Part shown: positions 34,823 to 46,988 of the stretch, one piece after another
Layout: each line of letters starts with the position of its first letter
Numbering within the stretch: position 1 is the stretch's first letter
Made by a program: the position numbers and the translations under genes
Notes under the pieces: model-generated
What the model was told of the DNA's origin: nothing
The model's input: only the letters and a program-made list of their open reading frames with translations
The model's database searches: none
Source: Nymphalis io
Taxonomy: Eukaryota; Arthropoda; Insecta; Lepidoptera; Nymphalidae
Assembly (NCBI RefSeq): GCF_905147045.1
Contig: NC_065904.1
Location: 3,782,001-3,846,000 of the forward strand
Direction: 5' to 3'
DNA length: 64,000 nucleotides

Positions 34823-34838
34823 TATTATATATATATAG
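34746..34838. repeat. (TA)n microsatellite
   Basis: About 90 bp of nearly pure TA dinucleotides with one interruption (ATAATATTG). Confidence 0.95.
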
Positions 34839-35121
34839 CGTTGATTATGTATCAAATTTCATTAATCACATCATATTTCACACTTCGTTTTGCCTCTGTG
34901 ATTCGTGTTCCACGAATAGTATTATTAGGCCCTTAGCTATGATATTACTGAATAAAATAATGATTTTTTTAATGAAATGTAAATATGTATATATTAAATT
35001 AATCGAAGTATTGGCGACACACTTTTGAAATTTCAATGGGACTTTATTGATGCTATGAAAATTCTGGGGATTGTAGTCGATGAATCCTAATACTTAGTAG
35101 CTATTTGGTGCTAATATTATG

Positions 35122-38100
35122 TCCTTACATATAAAATTGGCGTTTTTTACGGGAGGAATATAAAGTATTTTTTTTTTGTAAAATATATTTAATTAATCAA
35201 AGTATGCTATTCATTGATCCCTTTACTAAAAAAACCATGGGGGCGAGAATCAATAAACTCTTTGAAGTCAGCCAGCGTACAGCCAGTGCCCGAGCGAGTA
35301 TTGCCGCGATGGGCGTTGGTCCAATGGAGACGGCTGTTGAACCAATGCTGGGGGAAACTGTATTGACCTGCCGGACAGGGAGACCCGAAGAAACGGCAGT
35401 TACGCTGGCCGCCCGTGGCATAGTACAGGGGCCCGAGTAACGAACGATAAATAACGGTCGTACAGCGGTGCACACCCCCACCATACCCTCGCTGTTTGAG
35501 GTCGAGTTCTCTAACATCCGTGGACTCCACGCTAACCTCAATGCTGTCCACCACCATCTCGAGACAGCACGGCCAGCAATGCTGTTTCTCACGGAGACAC
35601 AAATACTCCGTCCAGCCGATACCAGCTACCTTTATTATCCCGGCTACATGCTTGAAGAATCCTTCAAAGCGAAAGCCGGAGTATGCTTGTTCGTCAGGAC
35701 GGATGTTTGCTGTCACCGACTGCGCTGCTTTTAGGACCCCTCCTTCTCCATGTTGGTGGTACGTGTGGACCTGGTTCGTCAGAGTCGAGTCTACGTGTGC
35801 CTCTACAGATCCCACAATGGTGACTTGGAGACAAGCCGATTATTTGACCATCTTAGCGGGTGGTAGATGCTGCGCAAGAGCAATTTACTAACGCGGAATT
35901 GGTGTTTTTGGGGGATTTTAATGCTCACCACGAATCATGGTTGAAATCCCTCAAAACTGACCATGCTGGAAGGACTGCTCATGCTTTTGCTCTCACACAT
36001 GACTTGACCCAACTGGTTGATCAGCCCACCAGGATCCCAGACATTGATGGGCAAGCACCTTCTCTACTGGACCTTCTGCTGACTTCTCACCCGGTGGAAT
36101 ATCAGGTTGTGGTTCAGGCTCCTCTTGGCTCTTCGGATCACAGCCTTATATCTACCAGAGTGCTACAGGCCAAGCTGCCGCCACTAGCGGTATGCAAACG
36201 TCGCGTTTGGCGCTATAAGTCGGCAGATTGGCGCAGACGGTATGCGCGATTACTATGCGTCGGTCCCTTGGAAGGAACGTTGCTTCAGTGGGAATGACCC
36301 GACAGCTAGTGCCGCTGCTGTTGCTGACGAGATCATGTTGGGAATGGAATACTACATTCCTAGCTCAGATCTCGTCAGTAGGGGTACGCGTAACCGTTGG
36401 TTCACTCGTGAATGTACCGATACTGTATCATCTAAGCAGGCGGCATATCGCAAGTGGATCAACGGCTGCATTAGCGGGGCATCTAACATTGACTCACTGA
36501 AAGCAAACTACAATAAAAATTCCAAGTCCTGTAGAAAGACATACACGAGAGCGCATGCACAGCGCATTGTACAGATTGGTCATGACCTTGTTTCGCATCC
36601 TAGGGGCTCCCGTAGCTTCTAGCGTCTGACCAAGTCTGTGCAAAACAATTTCTGCCAACCTTCGCTGACACCGCTCAGAAATCCGGACAGATCGCTAGCT
36701 CACAGTCCGCAAGAGCAAGCTGATCTCCTGGCTAAACTCTTTGCCGACAATTCCGTCATCGATGATTGTAGTGCACTGCCACCTACAATACCTGCATGTG
36801 GCCATACGATGCCTGACATCAAAATCAGACAACGGGATGTGCGTGCGGAGCTGCAATCACTTGATGTACGGAAAGCTAGCGGTCCCGATGGAATACCAGC
36901 CATAGTGCTGAAGAAGTACGCAGCGGAGCTGTCTCCTGTGTTAACGCGCCTGTTCCAACTTTCTCCCTCTTCGGGATGTGTGCCGGAGGCTTGGAGAAGA
37001 GCTAATGTGCAAGCGGTTCCCAAAAAAGGGGATCGGTCTGACCCGGCAAATTATCGGCCAATAGCTATCACCTCAGTACTTTGTAAGGTGATGGAACGGA
37101 TTTAAACAACCAACTGATCCATTACCTAGAAGATCACAGTCTAATTAATGATCGTCAGTACGGGTTTCGACCAAAACGGTCCACAGGTGATCTTCTAGCG
37201 TACGTAACACACCTCTGGGGTGAAGCTATCGACAAACATGGAGAATCGTTGGCTGTCAGCCTCGATATCTCCAAGGCTTTTGACAGGGTCTGGCACAGAA
37301 GTCTTCTCTCCAAGCTGCCGGCATATGGTCTGCCTGATCAGCTATGCACCTGGATTGCCAGCTTCCTACACAAGCGTAGCCTTCGTGTTTTAGTTGATGG
37401 TTGCGCTTCACTATTCTATGTAGTGAATGCTGGGGTCCCCCAGGGATCTGTGCTATCTCCCACACTCTTTCTTTTGCATATCAATGATATGCTCTCTCTT
37501 GGGATCATACATTGCTATGCAGACGATAGTACAGTGCATGGTGGATACCACGGACGCGCAGTGGCTGGGCGAGCGGAAATTGAGGAGAGGCGGAAGGATC
37601 TTGTCATTGAACTCGATAGGACGTTAGAGCTCATCGCCAAATGGGGCTCTGATAATCTTGTTGAGTTTAATGCCAAGAAAACACAGGTATGCGCTCTCAC
37701 AGCGAAAAAGTCAACATTTTCCCCTCTTCCCTCCTTCTGTGGTACTCCGCTGGTGATGCAAAGCAAAATCACCATGCTGGGGATTGACGTTCGCTGCGAT
37801 CTTAGTCCAAGGGATTACATCGAGGCTGTTATAAAAACAGCTTCACGGAAACTCGGAGTTCTGAACAAGGTGCGGCGTTTTTTCACGCCACAACAACTGT
37901 GCCTGCTGTACAAAACACAGGTACGGTCTTGCGTGGAATATTGCTCGCACCTTTCGGATGGCTCCGCTAAGTACCTACTGGAAGCCTTGGACCGGTTGCA
38001 GCGACGTGCCGTACGCATTATTGGCGACATAAAGGTCACAAACACCCTTGAACCTTTACAAGTGCGTCGTGAGATAGCAGCACTGAGCGCTTACTATCGA

Positions 38101-39428
38101 CTGTATCACGGCGAGTGCTCTGAGGAATTATTCCCTCTAATTCCTGCTTCCCCCTTCCTTCTTAAGTCCACGCGAGCTGGTTCTCGATGTCACCGCCTAA
38201 CTGTGACATCAATTCCATCGCGAACAAAGAAATTTGGCAACTCCTTTCTTTGTCGCACTTCAAAAAAATGGAATTCCTTACCAGCTCACGTGTTATCCTC
38301 CTCTTACAACCCGGGTTCCTCCAAACGAGGCGTGAAGAGGCATCTTGCGGGCCGGCAAGGCGAAGGCGGCTAGTGCAGAACGTTTTTCCCGTCTGTACTG
38401 GCCGTCGTCGCGTTTTGACTCTACTACCACTTACCATCAGATGGAGTAGAGTCATTTGCCCTCCCGGCGAATATAAAAAAAAAAAATCATCTAACTTAGT
38501 GGTTGTTTGTTGTGCAGTGTGTGGTCTTGCGTTGTCGTGAAGCAGCCGTGGCCTAGAGCGATTGACCAATCTCGGTTGTTTAGCAGCTAGTTCTTCCTTC
38601 ATGGTTTGCAGTTGCCGACAATAGATATCTGTCCTAATCGTTTGGCCAGATTTTAGAAAGCTGTAGTAAACGACACGGCGCTAATCCACCAAACACTCAT
38701 AAGTAACTTTTTCTGAGTCAATTTTCGTTTACGGCAGGATTTGGCTGGGTCTCGAGGGTTCAGCCATTGCGACGAGCGCTTCCGATTATTGTACAGTGTC
38801 CACTTTTCATCACAAGTAATTATTGTGTCGGTTAAGCAAAGTAACACAGCAGTCGACGCGTGTTTGCAAGTTCGATTCACTCAATTCATGAGGTACCCAT
38901 CGTTCAAGTTTTTTTACTTTTCCGATTTGCTTCAAGTGGATTAATACAGTTTTATCACTTACCCCGAAACCTGTAGCTATCTCTGAAGTGCTTTGTGATG
39001 GATCCGCTTCCACCATAGCCTTTAATTCTTCATTTTCCACTTTGGTCTCCGGCCGTCCACGAGTTTGGTTCTGAAGGTCGAAATTTCCAAAACGAAAACG
39101 TTGAAAACAAAAATGTACCGTGCTTTCTTTTGCGACACCAGCGCCATACACATAATTAATCCTTCGAGCTGTTTCTGCAGCACTGGTGCCACGGTAGAAC
39201 TCGTACTCGTAAATATACCGATATTTCGTATTGTTCGGTATCATTGTGCGGTAATAAGCGACGCCAAAGAAAAAATAATGAGGAAAAAACAAATGAATTA
39301 CTGTTTTCAAAACTCAAATGTTCCAGCTAAATGAATTTATAAATTTGAATTTGGAATTCTTAACCAAAGAGGAGATATTTCAGATCAAAGTGGTCAGTAC
39401 GACAAAACGCTAATTTCATATGTAAGGA
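35122..39428 (-). mobile_element. Mariner element split by a LINE
   Basis: Terminal inverted repeats of 25 bp lie at 35122-35146 and 39404-39428, with two mismatches. The transposase is on the minus strand: the N-terminal half at about 39250-38660 has EFYRGTSAAETARRI, a GRPETK region, WVPHELSE and TCDEKWTLY (first catalytic Asp), followed by HDNARPHTAQQT (second) near 38540. Its C-terminal part is mostly gone: the left fragment ends at 35267 and the element resumes at 38487. Compared with the 20036 copy, 132 bp between these points are missing, as are 38 bp near 35204. A frame break and truncation make it inactive. No intact TA duplication is visible at the outer ends. Confidence 0.92.
35268..38486 (+). 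mobile_element. Jockey/CR1-type non-LTR retrotransposon inside mariner
   Basis: Plus strand, 12-nt A tail (38475-38486). Apurinic-endonuclease motifs come first: MLFLTETQ near 35580, FLGDFNAHHESW near 35910, GSSDHSLIS near 36135. RT motifs follow: KASGPDGIPAIVL near 36880, DPANYRPIAITSVL near 37040, LDISKAFDRVWH near 37265, AGVPQGSVLSPTLFLLHIND near 37430 and CYADDSTVHGG near 37515. The ORF 37249-38373 then runs to the C-terminus (RLQRRAVRIIGD, YHGECSEELF). Frame breaks near 35733, 35850 and 36240, and stops near 36620 and 37103, make it non-autonomous. Clade from motif context only. Confidence 0.9.
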
Positions 39429-39857
39429 CCTAATATAAGGCGAAATCCAATTCTACGCGCTCTATCTATCTTATTCTTTGGAATAAATAAATTATACTTT
39501 ACAAATTATATTTCGCCATATTCGTGTAATTTTTCGCATACTAATACTTATTAATTTATTACACTTATATGTAGTACTTTGTCTTAAATTTAAATCTATG
39601 TATCGGTACGTAGAAGCTACAATGTTTCGCTTTTGAAAACTAATAGCCAAATATAAATAGTTATTTTTTTTATAAATAAAGGCAAAGATATTTCATTATA
39701 CAGCCTCATATAATAAGATATTTTAAGTAACAAGACAAATTCATAAATAATATGAACATCATAAAATTGAGAAACGATATATCAGATTATATCTATCAGA
39801 GTTAAATAAAATTTTATAATGCGTCATACAATATTTATTATTTTTTTAATACAATAT
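39429..39857. other. Spacer between mariner and Gly/Gln-rich gene
   Basis: AT-rich. On the minus strand AATAAA at 39839-39834 is a likely poly(A) signal for the gene at 39858-41852. Nothing else seen. Confidence 0.5.
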
Positions 39858-41852
39858 TTAGTATCCGTTTTCTTGGTATCCACCCCTGTGTCTTTGTCTG
39901 TAACCTTTAAAAAAACGGTGTCATGTTAATAATGTACATTAAAATGCAAATACCAAATTATAAATTGCGTAAAATACATCGTGGTAAATTCTCTGTTTAT
40001 ATATGTTAATGAAATGAATGTCATTATTAATAATTTATACTAAACAAACAATCACAATACCAGAATATACTGAAAAACGTTCATCATGTATAAAAAGTTG
40101 AATTTATATTAAAACATATAATAGAATTATGAATTGACGGATGTTTTTATGCATGCAAGGAATTTAATTTCCTTCTAAGTGGTATAATATGGAAAAAAAT
40201 CAGACAGGCTACACCATGAACAAGTTACAGTTAAAATAATAAAAATATACAAACCTCCTTGGTGTGCAAATCCTCCTTGGCCTTGACCATTACCAAATCC
40301 ATGGTCCGAATTGAAGCCACCTGCAACAAGTTGTTAATTTTTATTTCCGTCATATAACATACAGTGCTAGTGAATAATAAGCATAATATTAAAAAAAAAC
40401 TTCGCATAGAAAATATTAAAATCAGTTTAGAGGAACTGGTTTAAAATTACGTTCCAAGAATACCCTACATTTACTCACGTGTAAATAAAAACTTGTAAAA
40501 TATAAAGAGCTTCAAATATTAGTTTAAGCGTGGTGTAATCTGTTTTATATTGTTTACCTTGTGAAGGGAATCCGCCCTGTCTTTGACCCGAGTACCCGCT
40601 GTCGTAACCATTTCCTGCAAAACAAATATAAAAATGTGAAATCCTTAATTTAGCTTTGTGATTTTGCAGTGCATACGTCAAGTGCCAGCGGACAGTTTTA
40701 TCAGTATGTACATCAATGATTGACAATTTAAAGACAATCTTATCGCAATGCGAAGTCTATAAAAATCAATTCAAATAGGTACTTTATATTTCTCAAAAAG
40801 TATTTTTTTAATACTTTATTTTTGTAGATTTAAGGCTTTAAAATTAAGATGATTATTGAAATTATATATTTTTTGTACTGTACCTTGAGTAGGGAATCCA
40901 CCCTGACCTTGTCCATTTGAAAAGCCGGGGTCGTCGACAAAACCACCGTTGTGAGCGTAGTTTTGTGGGTAGGCTGAAAATTTTATTAATTGGTATAATT
41001 GTATAGAAAAAAAATAGGTTTACTCTTTTTATTTCTAATTTTCTCGTAAAATGTACAGTTTTATTTTTTACAGTTAATTAAACATAAATAGTGAAATCAC
41101 CATTTATATACCTATAACTCAGATTATGTTAAAATATTCTCAAAAAAAAAAATACGACATTCACATAGTTATAAATCTATAAAGCACAATGTATATAATA
41201 TACGATGTTTTTAATAATATTATTTATTTCGATCATTACTTTCGATATATATACACAGACACAACTACTGAATTTATAATATAATAAAGTTTATGCTACA
41301 TTAGCTTATATTCAAAGCCAACATTCATTTTTTATCTCAAGAAATTAAGAAGACATTTTTATCTTATGAACAAACAAAAATCTACTAATCTATACATGTA
41401 TATAAGCGTAATACCACTCATCACGAGATCTCCTAAACTATCCGCCCGATTGATTTGAAATTTGTCACAGTTACTCTTTCCCCGACTTAGACCCTCACTC
41501 AGAATGGATTTCACGCAAGTGCTATCCTAAATACATTTTTCTTCTTATCTACCCGTGCGCAGCCGGGACGGTTAGCTAGTTACTGATAACAATTGTGTGA
41601 CTTACCGTAGGCAGCCACAGCTAAGACCAATAGCAGGCACACAGTCTATAATAAAAGAAAAAAAAATTATATTGTAGGCAAAAGTAACCTAAACAATTTA
41701 ATTTAGTCCCACTCCTAAATAATTTAATTGCAAAATTAAAATCTCAAATTATTATTTTTTATTAGGTTTATAACAAAATCATTATCCTGTAATTAATAAA
41801 AAATTAAGTAAATTATATTCAATATAACACTAAGACTCACTTTAAAAGCCAT
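39858..41852 (-). CDS. Secreted Gly/Gln-rich repeat protein (103 aa)
   Basis: Six minus-strand exons: 41852-41841, 41645-41606, 40973-40884, 40614-40558, 40320-40255 and 39904-39858 (TAA). The first intron is phase 0 and all later ones phase 1. The signal peptide is MAFKTVCLLLVLAVAAYA. Exons 3-5 each encode a related unit: GFSNGQGQGGFPTQG, GYSGQRQGGFPSQG and GFGNGQGQGGFAHQG; the last exon adds a basic, aromatic end (GYRQRHRGGYQENGY). It has no Cys. The exon-per-repeat layout, phase-1 introns and a DDPGF motif recall the duplicated decapeptide gene (PDPGF). Composition fits a glycine-rich structural or antimicrobial-like secreted protein; the family is not recognised. TATA box at 41920-41913, 61 bp before the ATG. 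Confidence 0.8.
41381..41580 (+). mobile_element. Non-autonomous Helitron, 200 bp
   Basis: Begins TCTACTAATC directly after an A (41380) and ends with CTAGT directly before a T (41581), the A|TC...CTRRT|T pattern of Helitrons. A CCCG...CGGG stem (CCCGTGCGCAGCCGGGACG) lies just before the CTAGT end. No TSD, as expected. It sits in intron 2 of the Gly/Gln-rich gene, 25 bp from the exon 2 donor. Confidence 0.7.
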
Positions 41853-41912
41853 CGTCGCGTTAATTCTTTACACAAACTCAATGAATGTTTGACAAGAATA
41901 ACGCGAAACGCT

Positions 41913-41920
41913 CTTTTATA
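41913..41920 (-). promoter_or_regulatory. TATA box of Gly/Gln-rich gene
   Basis: TATAAAAG on the minus strand, 61 bp upstream of the start codon. Confidence 0.7.
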
Positions 41921-42418
41921 TTGATTTTATTATCTGTTGAATTTAAGCGTTTGACCTATACGAGATGTTTTGTTAATACAAGTAGGTAATTTATCTATCT
42001 GACATAAATATCTCATTCAGATATACAATTTTTAGGTAATAAACAGTTTAATCTTTTACGAGAATTCATTTTGATAAAATTCACAGGAATATTGGTTTGA
42101 TACAAAATATTTTGTTAATAAATCTCAGAAAAGCTATACCTAACGTACAAACTAATTATGTGATGTTATCGATACATTGGCATATATAGATTTTTGTTTA
42201 TTACGCCATTAATAAAATGTGCCTTTTGAATCGTGCACTGTCTATGGATAACAATATGCATTCAAACTATTATAATTAACTAAATGAATTGATATAAAAC
42301 TAGCAAAAATAATGATTAAATTTTTTATTTTATTTTGGTTTATTAAATATTTTAACAATGCGTTAAATAATACATGAACATATTAAAGCTTTAAATATAT
42401 ATAAATTAAAATTAAAAT

Positions 42419-42560
42419 GAGTACTGTACAAATCACGACCGATTGGAATGGTGGCAAGAATGCTAGCAGCATTTCCCCTTTGAATAATTAAATAAAGTAA
42501 TTACGATCCTCTGGGTGAAAAATGAAGCAGCCCTCTTATCACCATAGGTATCCATGCAGT
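42419..42560 (+). repeat. Interspersed repeat R-C, copy 1
   Basis: GTACTGTACAAATCACGACC, GGAATGGTGGCAAGAATGC and GCTAGCAGCATTTCCCC recur at 43936-44065 and, reversed, at 60715-60830. Probably a retroelement 3' end; class unknown. Confidence 0.6.
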
Positions 42561-42748
42561 TATAGAAGTACATATATTAACAATTAATATTTATGTAATA
42601 ATAATAAATAGGAATGTAACAGAGCAATAAAAAAATCAATAATCAGGAAAGTCATCATTGTTACAAGCACGGACGTAAAAGTCTGTGAAGAAAAACTGAA
42701 AATCAGGCGAGCATAACAAACATGCTTTAAGTACTATGTTATTTATAC

Positions 42749-42990
42749 TACCTCGTTGGAGTAGTGGCTTGATGTAAGGCAGCAGACCCAGCAGACCTAG
42801 GATTTAAATCAAGGAGGCCCTTGATTCAAATCCTAGGTCAGGCCAATAAAAAATTATTGGGGTTTTCGGTCGAAAATTCTTAGTAGCAGCTCGGACTCTG
42901 GAAGTTGGAAATTTGTCTCGGAAAGCACGTAAATCCGTTGGTCCTGTGCCTGAACTTCTGTACCTCTGACAATAGATGTCTTCCAAAAAG
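42749..42990 (+). mobile_element. SINE2 copy with inverted-repeat B box
   Basis: CCTCGTTGGAGTAGTGGCTT as the tRNA-like head, then CAGGCCAATAAAAAATTATT and the body to CCTGTGCCTGAACTTC. The B-box region is replaced by a hairpin: 42794-42814 pairs with 42819-42839 with one mismatch. Confidence 0.8.
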
Positions 42991-43935
42991 TATCTGGAAT
43001 TTTACAAGACATTTTTTTAATGTTATTTATATTTATATGAAATCATGAATGAACGTCGTAAATAAATTTCATCGATCATAATTATCAGTGAATCAGACGT
43101 GAATCTTTGATCGTTGACTCACAATAAATGTTGTCAACTCTGTCCTTATTTTAGTCATAGAAATCAATAATTGCATCAGTTTGTCAAAAAAGATTAAGAG
43201 TGATAAAAATAACAAGCAAAGAGTAATTAAAAGTAATAATATATTTTTTGCATTAAAATTTTTGCATTCGATTTGTAGTAATTTTTATAAATATTCATTC
43301 TTATGTTCTTTTTAATGAGGTTTGTAGTTAAATAAGAAGTAGAAGATAAGCTTCATGATTGTTCACACGCGTACTAATAGTGGTTTATAAAAAAAAAAAA
43401 ACAAACTATAATGTTATCAGTATCGTACCCTGGGAAGTCAACTTCTGTTCATCGGTTATTTATGAATATGTTTGATATTTATGAACTTTAGCTATTTATG
43501 ATATTGTTATGTCATTTTTTGTTTTATTTATTGGATTTACTCAAAAAATACCCTACCGATTTCGAACTTAAGTACTTGCTTACTTTATAATTTATAAACC
43601 CAAAAATGATGATAACGATCTCTTGACCGATTTGGGACACAACGGCTAGACAACTGTGCAGTGCATAAAAGTGCGCAAGTATGTGCACAAAGTGTGAGAC
43701 GAAAACCTGATAGGATCGGAGATACTTCAGGCTCAAGACCAACGACAACTTATTTTCTAGGCCTGAAAGTTAAAGCTCTGTCACCTTCTAAATAATTTTA
43801 TTTTAAAGTGAAAATCAGAAATTATTAATTATGCTACTTGATTTAATAAATTAAAGTTAACAATTTTTTTTAAATAATGTCATAAAAACTATTAAAGAAT
43901 ACTTTAATTATAATACATACAAATAAAAATTAAAA

Positions 43936-44065
43936 TAGCTTCTGTACAAATAACGACCAAGTGGAATGGTGACAAGAATGCATTGGATGCATAGAATGCA
44001 TTGCTGTCTTGTTATCAGTAGCATTTCCCCATTGAATCGCAATTCCGATCCGCTGATATTTTAAA
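43936..44065 (+). repeat. Interspersed repeat R-C, copy 2
   Basis: GCTTCTGTACAAATAACGAC, AGTGGAATGGTGACAAGAAT and TAGCATTTCCCCATTGAATC. Contains a local duplication of GAATGCATT. Confidence 0.6.
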
Positions 44066-45410
44066 AATATATTTCATACAAAGCGTTTGAAAAAATCATC
44101 TTTTGTTTTTATTACTGAAATTGAGTTTGGTTTTTATTATACGGTTACGTTTGTCAATACACCCAAAAATTTAATTATGATAATACATACAGTTTAAATA
44201 AATGTTTTTCTAGTCATATTATAAATCAAACAAGCGCGTTTGTTGCGGTCAATTAATATGGGAAATTTCGGGTTTTTTACTTATACATATTAAATAAGAA
44301 CATCCTGGAGTCTAGAACAAATGACTTCTAAGTTTGAGTTTGTTTAAGTTTGTTTTGAAATACAAAATAGTATATCGTTTATTGTTTAATAATACGTTGT
44401 GATTTAATATGTTAATTTGCTAATAATACTAATTCTTTTTATTTTGTATTACCTAATAACACGAATAATTTATTACAAGAAATTAAATTAGAATATAAAA
44501 AATTAGTTCAAACGTTTGTCTGTTTGGATGCCTGTTTAACATATCAAATAAAAATGATAAAGAATATGATAATACAGTATGCAATATTCTGTTTATTGCA
44601 TATTTAAGAAACATTATTTTCTTCATTGCATTTATTCAAATAGGTCGAATGTGTATGAGTACAATAACAAAGTTAATTTTAGTTTCCGTGATAACTAAAG
44701 TCTGCGTAAACATAAGCTATTAATCGATGGAATCGTTTAATTAAATTGTCAATCAAAGAAAGCGTCTGATTTACTGATAAAATAGAAACTGTTATTAATT
44801 ATAATTCACAATAATTCAAACTATTATACTTTATTTATATTTTTCAAAATCATCACATACACATAAATCAAGAAAACATTTTTTCTCAGACAGATTACAT
44901 TGTACACATTAAGTTTTGCTTCCATTTTTATAATTTAAAACAAAACAAACTTATTATATTTAATCACAATATTTGTAAACAATATTGTTATTCTTCACTA
45001 ACGTATATTGTGTTGTAATGTTTATCAGTAAAGTTATTAGGTCAAATGTTAAATTTTTTATACGTTATTTTTACGATCAAGTGTAAAAAAATAAAAATAC
45101 GGAATTCCTGTAATAATTATTCAAACACTTAAAGCTTTATTATTTACAAGACATATCTTGTTAATATCTAATCTCTGTATAGGTTTTATTTATTATAGTA
45201 TACTTGAAATTGTTATTTTGATTATTTTTTTATCGATTTATTTGATTATTTTTATTGTCAATTGTATTTTTGACTTTCATACGTATCTGAGAAATAAAAC
45301 GTTTAACATCGAGCTGATTTCGTAAATACTACAATTATATTTTCGCTTATGTTTGTATTTATTTATAAGTGAAATTAGTTAAAAAAAGCAAGAAAATTAT
45401 TTGGTAAATT
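44066..45410. other. AT-rich spacer
   Basis: No gene or repeat recognised. Confidence 0.4.
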
Positions 45411-45557
45411 TTTATTCATCGAAATAATTATATTTACACAATAAATTCTTAATTATAATACACTGCATACCATTTCTGTCAACAATAATGAAATGGATGT
45501 AGAAATCGAATTACTATTATATCGATTGTCTCCTTAGGAGTAGGTTAAGTCGTTTAT

Positions 45558-46565
45558 TTAGTGATGGGCCTTTCCGGCGTATCCGTAGTTTCCATAACCA
45601 CCAAGGCCGTATCCTCCAATTACTACTTGCGCGGTGGCGACTGGAGCAACAGCGATGGGAGCAGCAGCAACCACTGCTCCACCACCGTTACCATGACCAG
45701 CTCCTCCGTATAGTAGGGCACCATCCTGAGTATTTCTAGCAACGGCATCTGCAACGGCTTGAGCCTGAGCGGCACTAGTAGCAACAGCAGCAGCCTGAGA
45801 TCTAGCAGCGTTAGATATGCGGGCAGCTTCAACTGCACGAGCGTTGGCAATAGCAACAGCTTGGACATGTGCAGCATTAGCAATGCGTTCATTTTCAACG
45901 GCACGAGCAATTTCAACAGCTGCAGCCGCAGCAGCTCGCCTAGCAGCGTCAACAGCACGTGCATTTTCATATGCAGCAGCACGAGCTCTCTGAATATTAG
46001 CAATACGAGCAGCATCTAATGCCTGAGCTCTTTGGATAGCATGAGCTTGACCGGCTCTAGCAGAAGCCTCGGCAACACGTGCGCCTTGAATTGCAGCAGC
46101 AGCAGCATTTGCAATTTGAGTTACTTGCACGGCTTGGGCGTTCTGAATAGCGCTAAGCTGAGCAGCACCATAAGCAGCTGCGTTATTTAATGGAGCGCTG
46201 CTACCAGATGCAGGTCCTGTAACTAAACCTTGTCCGCTACCGACAATTATTCCGGATCCACCTGAAATGGCTGACGCAGCAGAGCCAAGTTCATAGCCTG
46301 AGGCAACAGCCGGGCCAGCAATAATAGCTCCGCCATAACCACTCTGTGCGGCACTGGAGTCTGCAGCGGATCTTCCTTGTCTTATACCTACAAGGAGAGA
46401 TTATTTTTATAACATACGTTTTAAATAGAATAATATAAGTTATTAGGATTTTAAAAACTTACTACTGCCAAGCACATTACACGCCGAAGCGATGACAACG
46501 AGAATCTGCAAAAAAAACATATTTTAAGATCGAACAGAACTAAATAGATATAAATAGATATAATA

Positions 46566-46608
<43 letters not shown>

Positions 46609-46640
46609 CATTTTAAATGATAATACATTATAAATGATAA

Positions 46641-46698
<58 letters not shown>

Positions 46699-46913
46699 TT
46701 TAAAATGTATTTATATATTATTAAATATATAAATACATTTTTAATGATGACTTAAAATAAATAATACAAAAATGTTGTAGTTTTTAGTTATTGAAGTTTC
46801 ACAGTATTTTATTGCAACAATTAAATTTATTATAAATATGATATTTGCATAGTTATTTTTAGCATTTACATAAGAGATTACACTCTCTTAGTTCTTACCG
46901 TTAGTGGAGACAT
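45558..46913 (-). CDS. Ala-rich helical secreted protein with Gly tail, paralogue A (295 aa)
   Basis: Exons 46913-46899 (MSPLT), 46505-46463 (phase 0 in, phase 1 out) and 46387-45558 (TAA). Signal peptide MSPLTILVVIASACNVLGSS; residues ~20-88 are a Gly/Ser/Ala-rich linker; ~89-238 are strongly Ala-rich with regularly spaced Arg, Glu and Gln, predicted to be long amphipathic helix; ~239-295 include a valine/alanine stretch (VVAAAPIAVAPVATAQVV) and a GGYGLGGYGNYGYAGKAHH end. The helix shows repeats of about 22 residues, for example ARAVENERIANAAHVQAV and ARAVEAARISNAARSQAA. No Cys in the mature part. This composition suits an extracellular structural protein (cuticle, silk or egg-shell); the exact family is not recognised. 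A paralogue with the same 15-nt and 43-nt first exons lies 5 kb away. AATAAA overlaps the stop and recurs ~145 nt later. Confidence 0.88.
46560..46745. repeat. TA microsatellites inside a large inverted repeat (intron 1, paralogue A)
   Basis: Two TA tracts (about 46568-46606 and 46643-46695). AAATACATTTTAAATGAT at 46604-46621 is the reverse complement of ATCATTTAAAATGTATTT just after the second tract. Confidence 0.85.
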
Positions 46914-46988
46914 ATTTTGTTAATGCGCTGCTGACCCTACTCGAGTAATTCGTTAGAATTGTATGACTATTACCACAAATTGCATGCA

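Larger units (their letters stand above)
32506..35121. other. Gene-poor spacer with microsatellite
   Basis: Holds a SINE3 piece (32908-32985) and a long TA microsatellite (34746-34838). The ORFs at 33.3-34.0 kb have no supporting features. Confidence 0.5.

Noticed and set aside
35207..35815. 202-residue minus-strand ORF spanning the mariner-LINE junction
   Set aside because: It fuses the end of mariner transposase (GFFSKGINE) with antisense LINE sequence; a chimaeric by-product of the insertion.
43524..43748. 74-residue minus-strand ORF at 43.5-43.7 kb
   Set aside because: The region contains pieces that look like SINE2-related sequence (GTGCGCAAGTATGTGCAC), and the ORF has no start context or homology I can see.
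45623..46019. Leu-rich and Ser-rich ORFs overlapping paralogue A
   Set aside because: Shifted-frame readings of the Ala-codon repeats (GCN read as CTG or AGC); no independent support.
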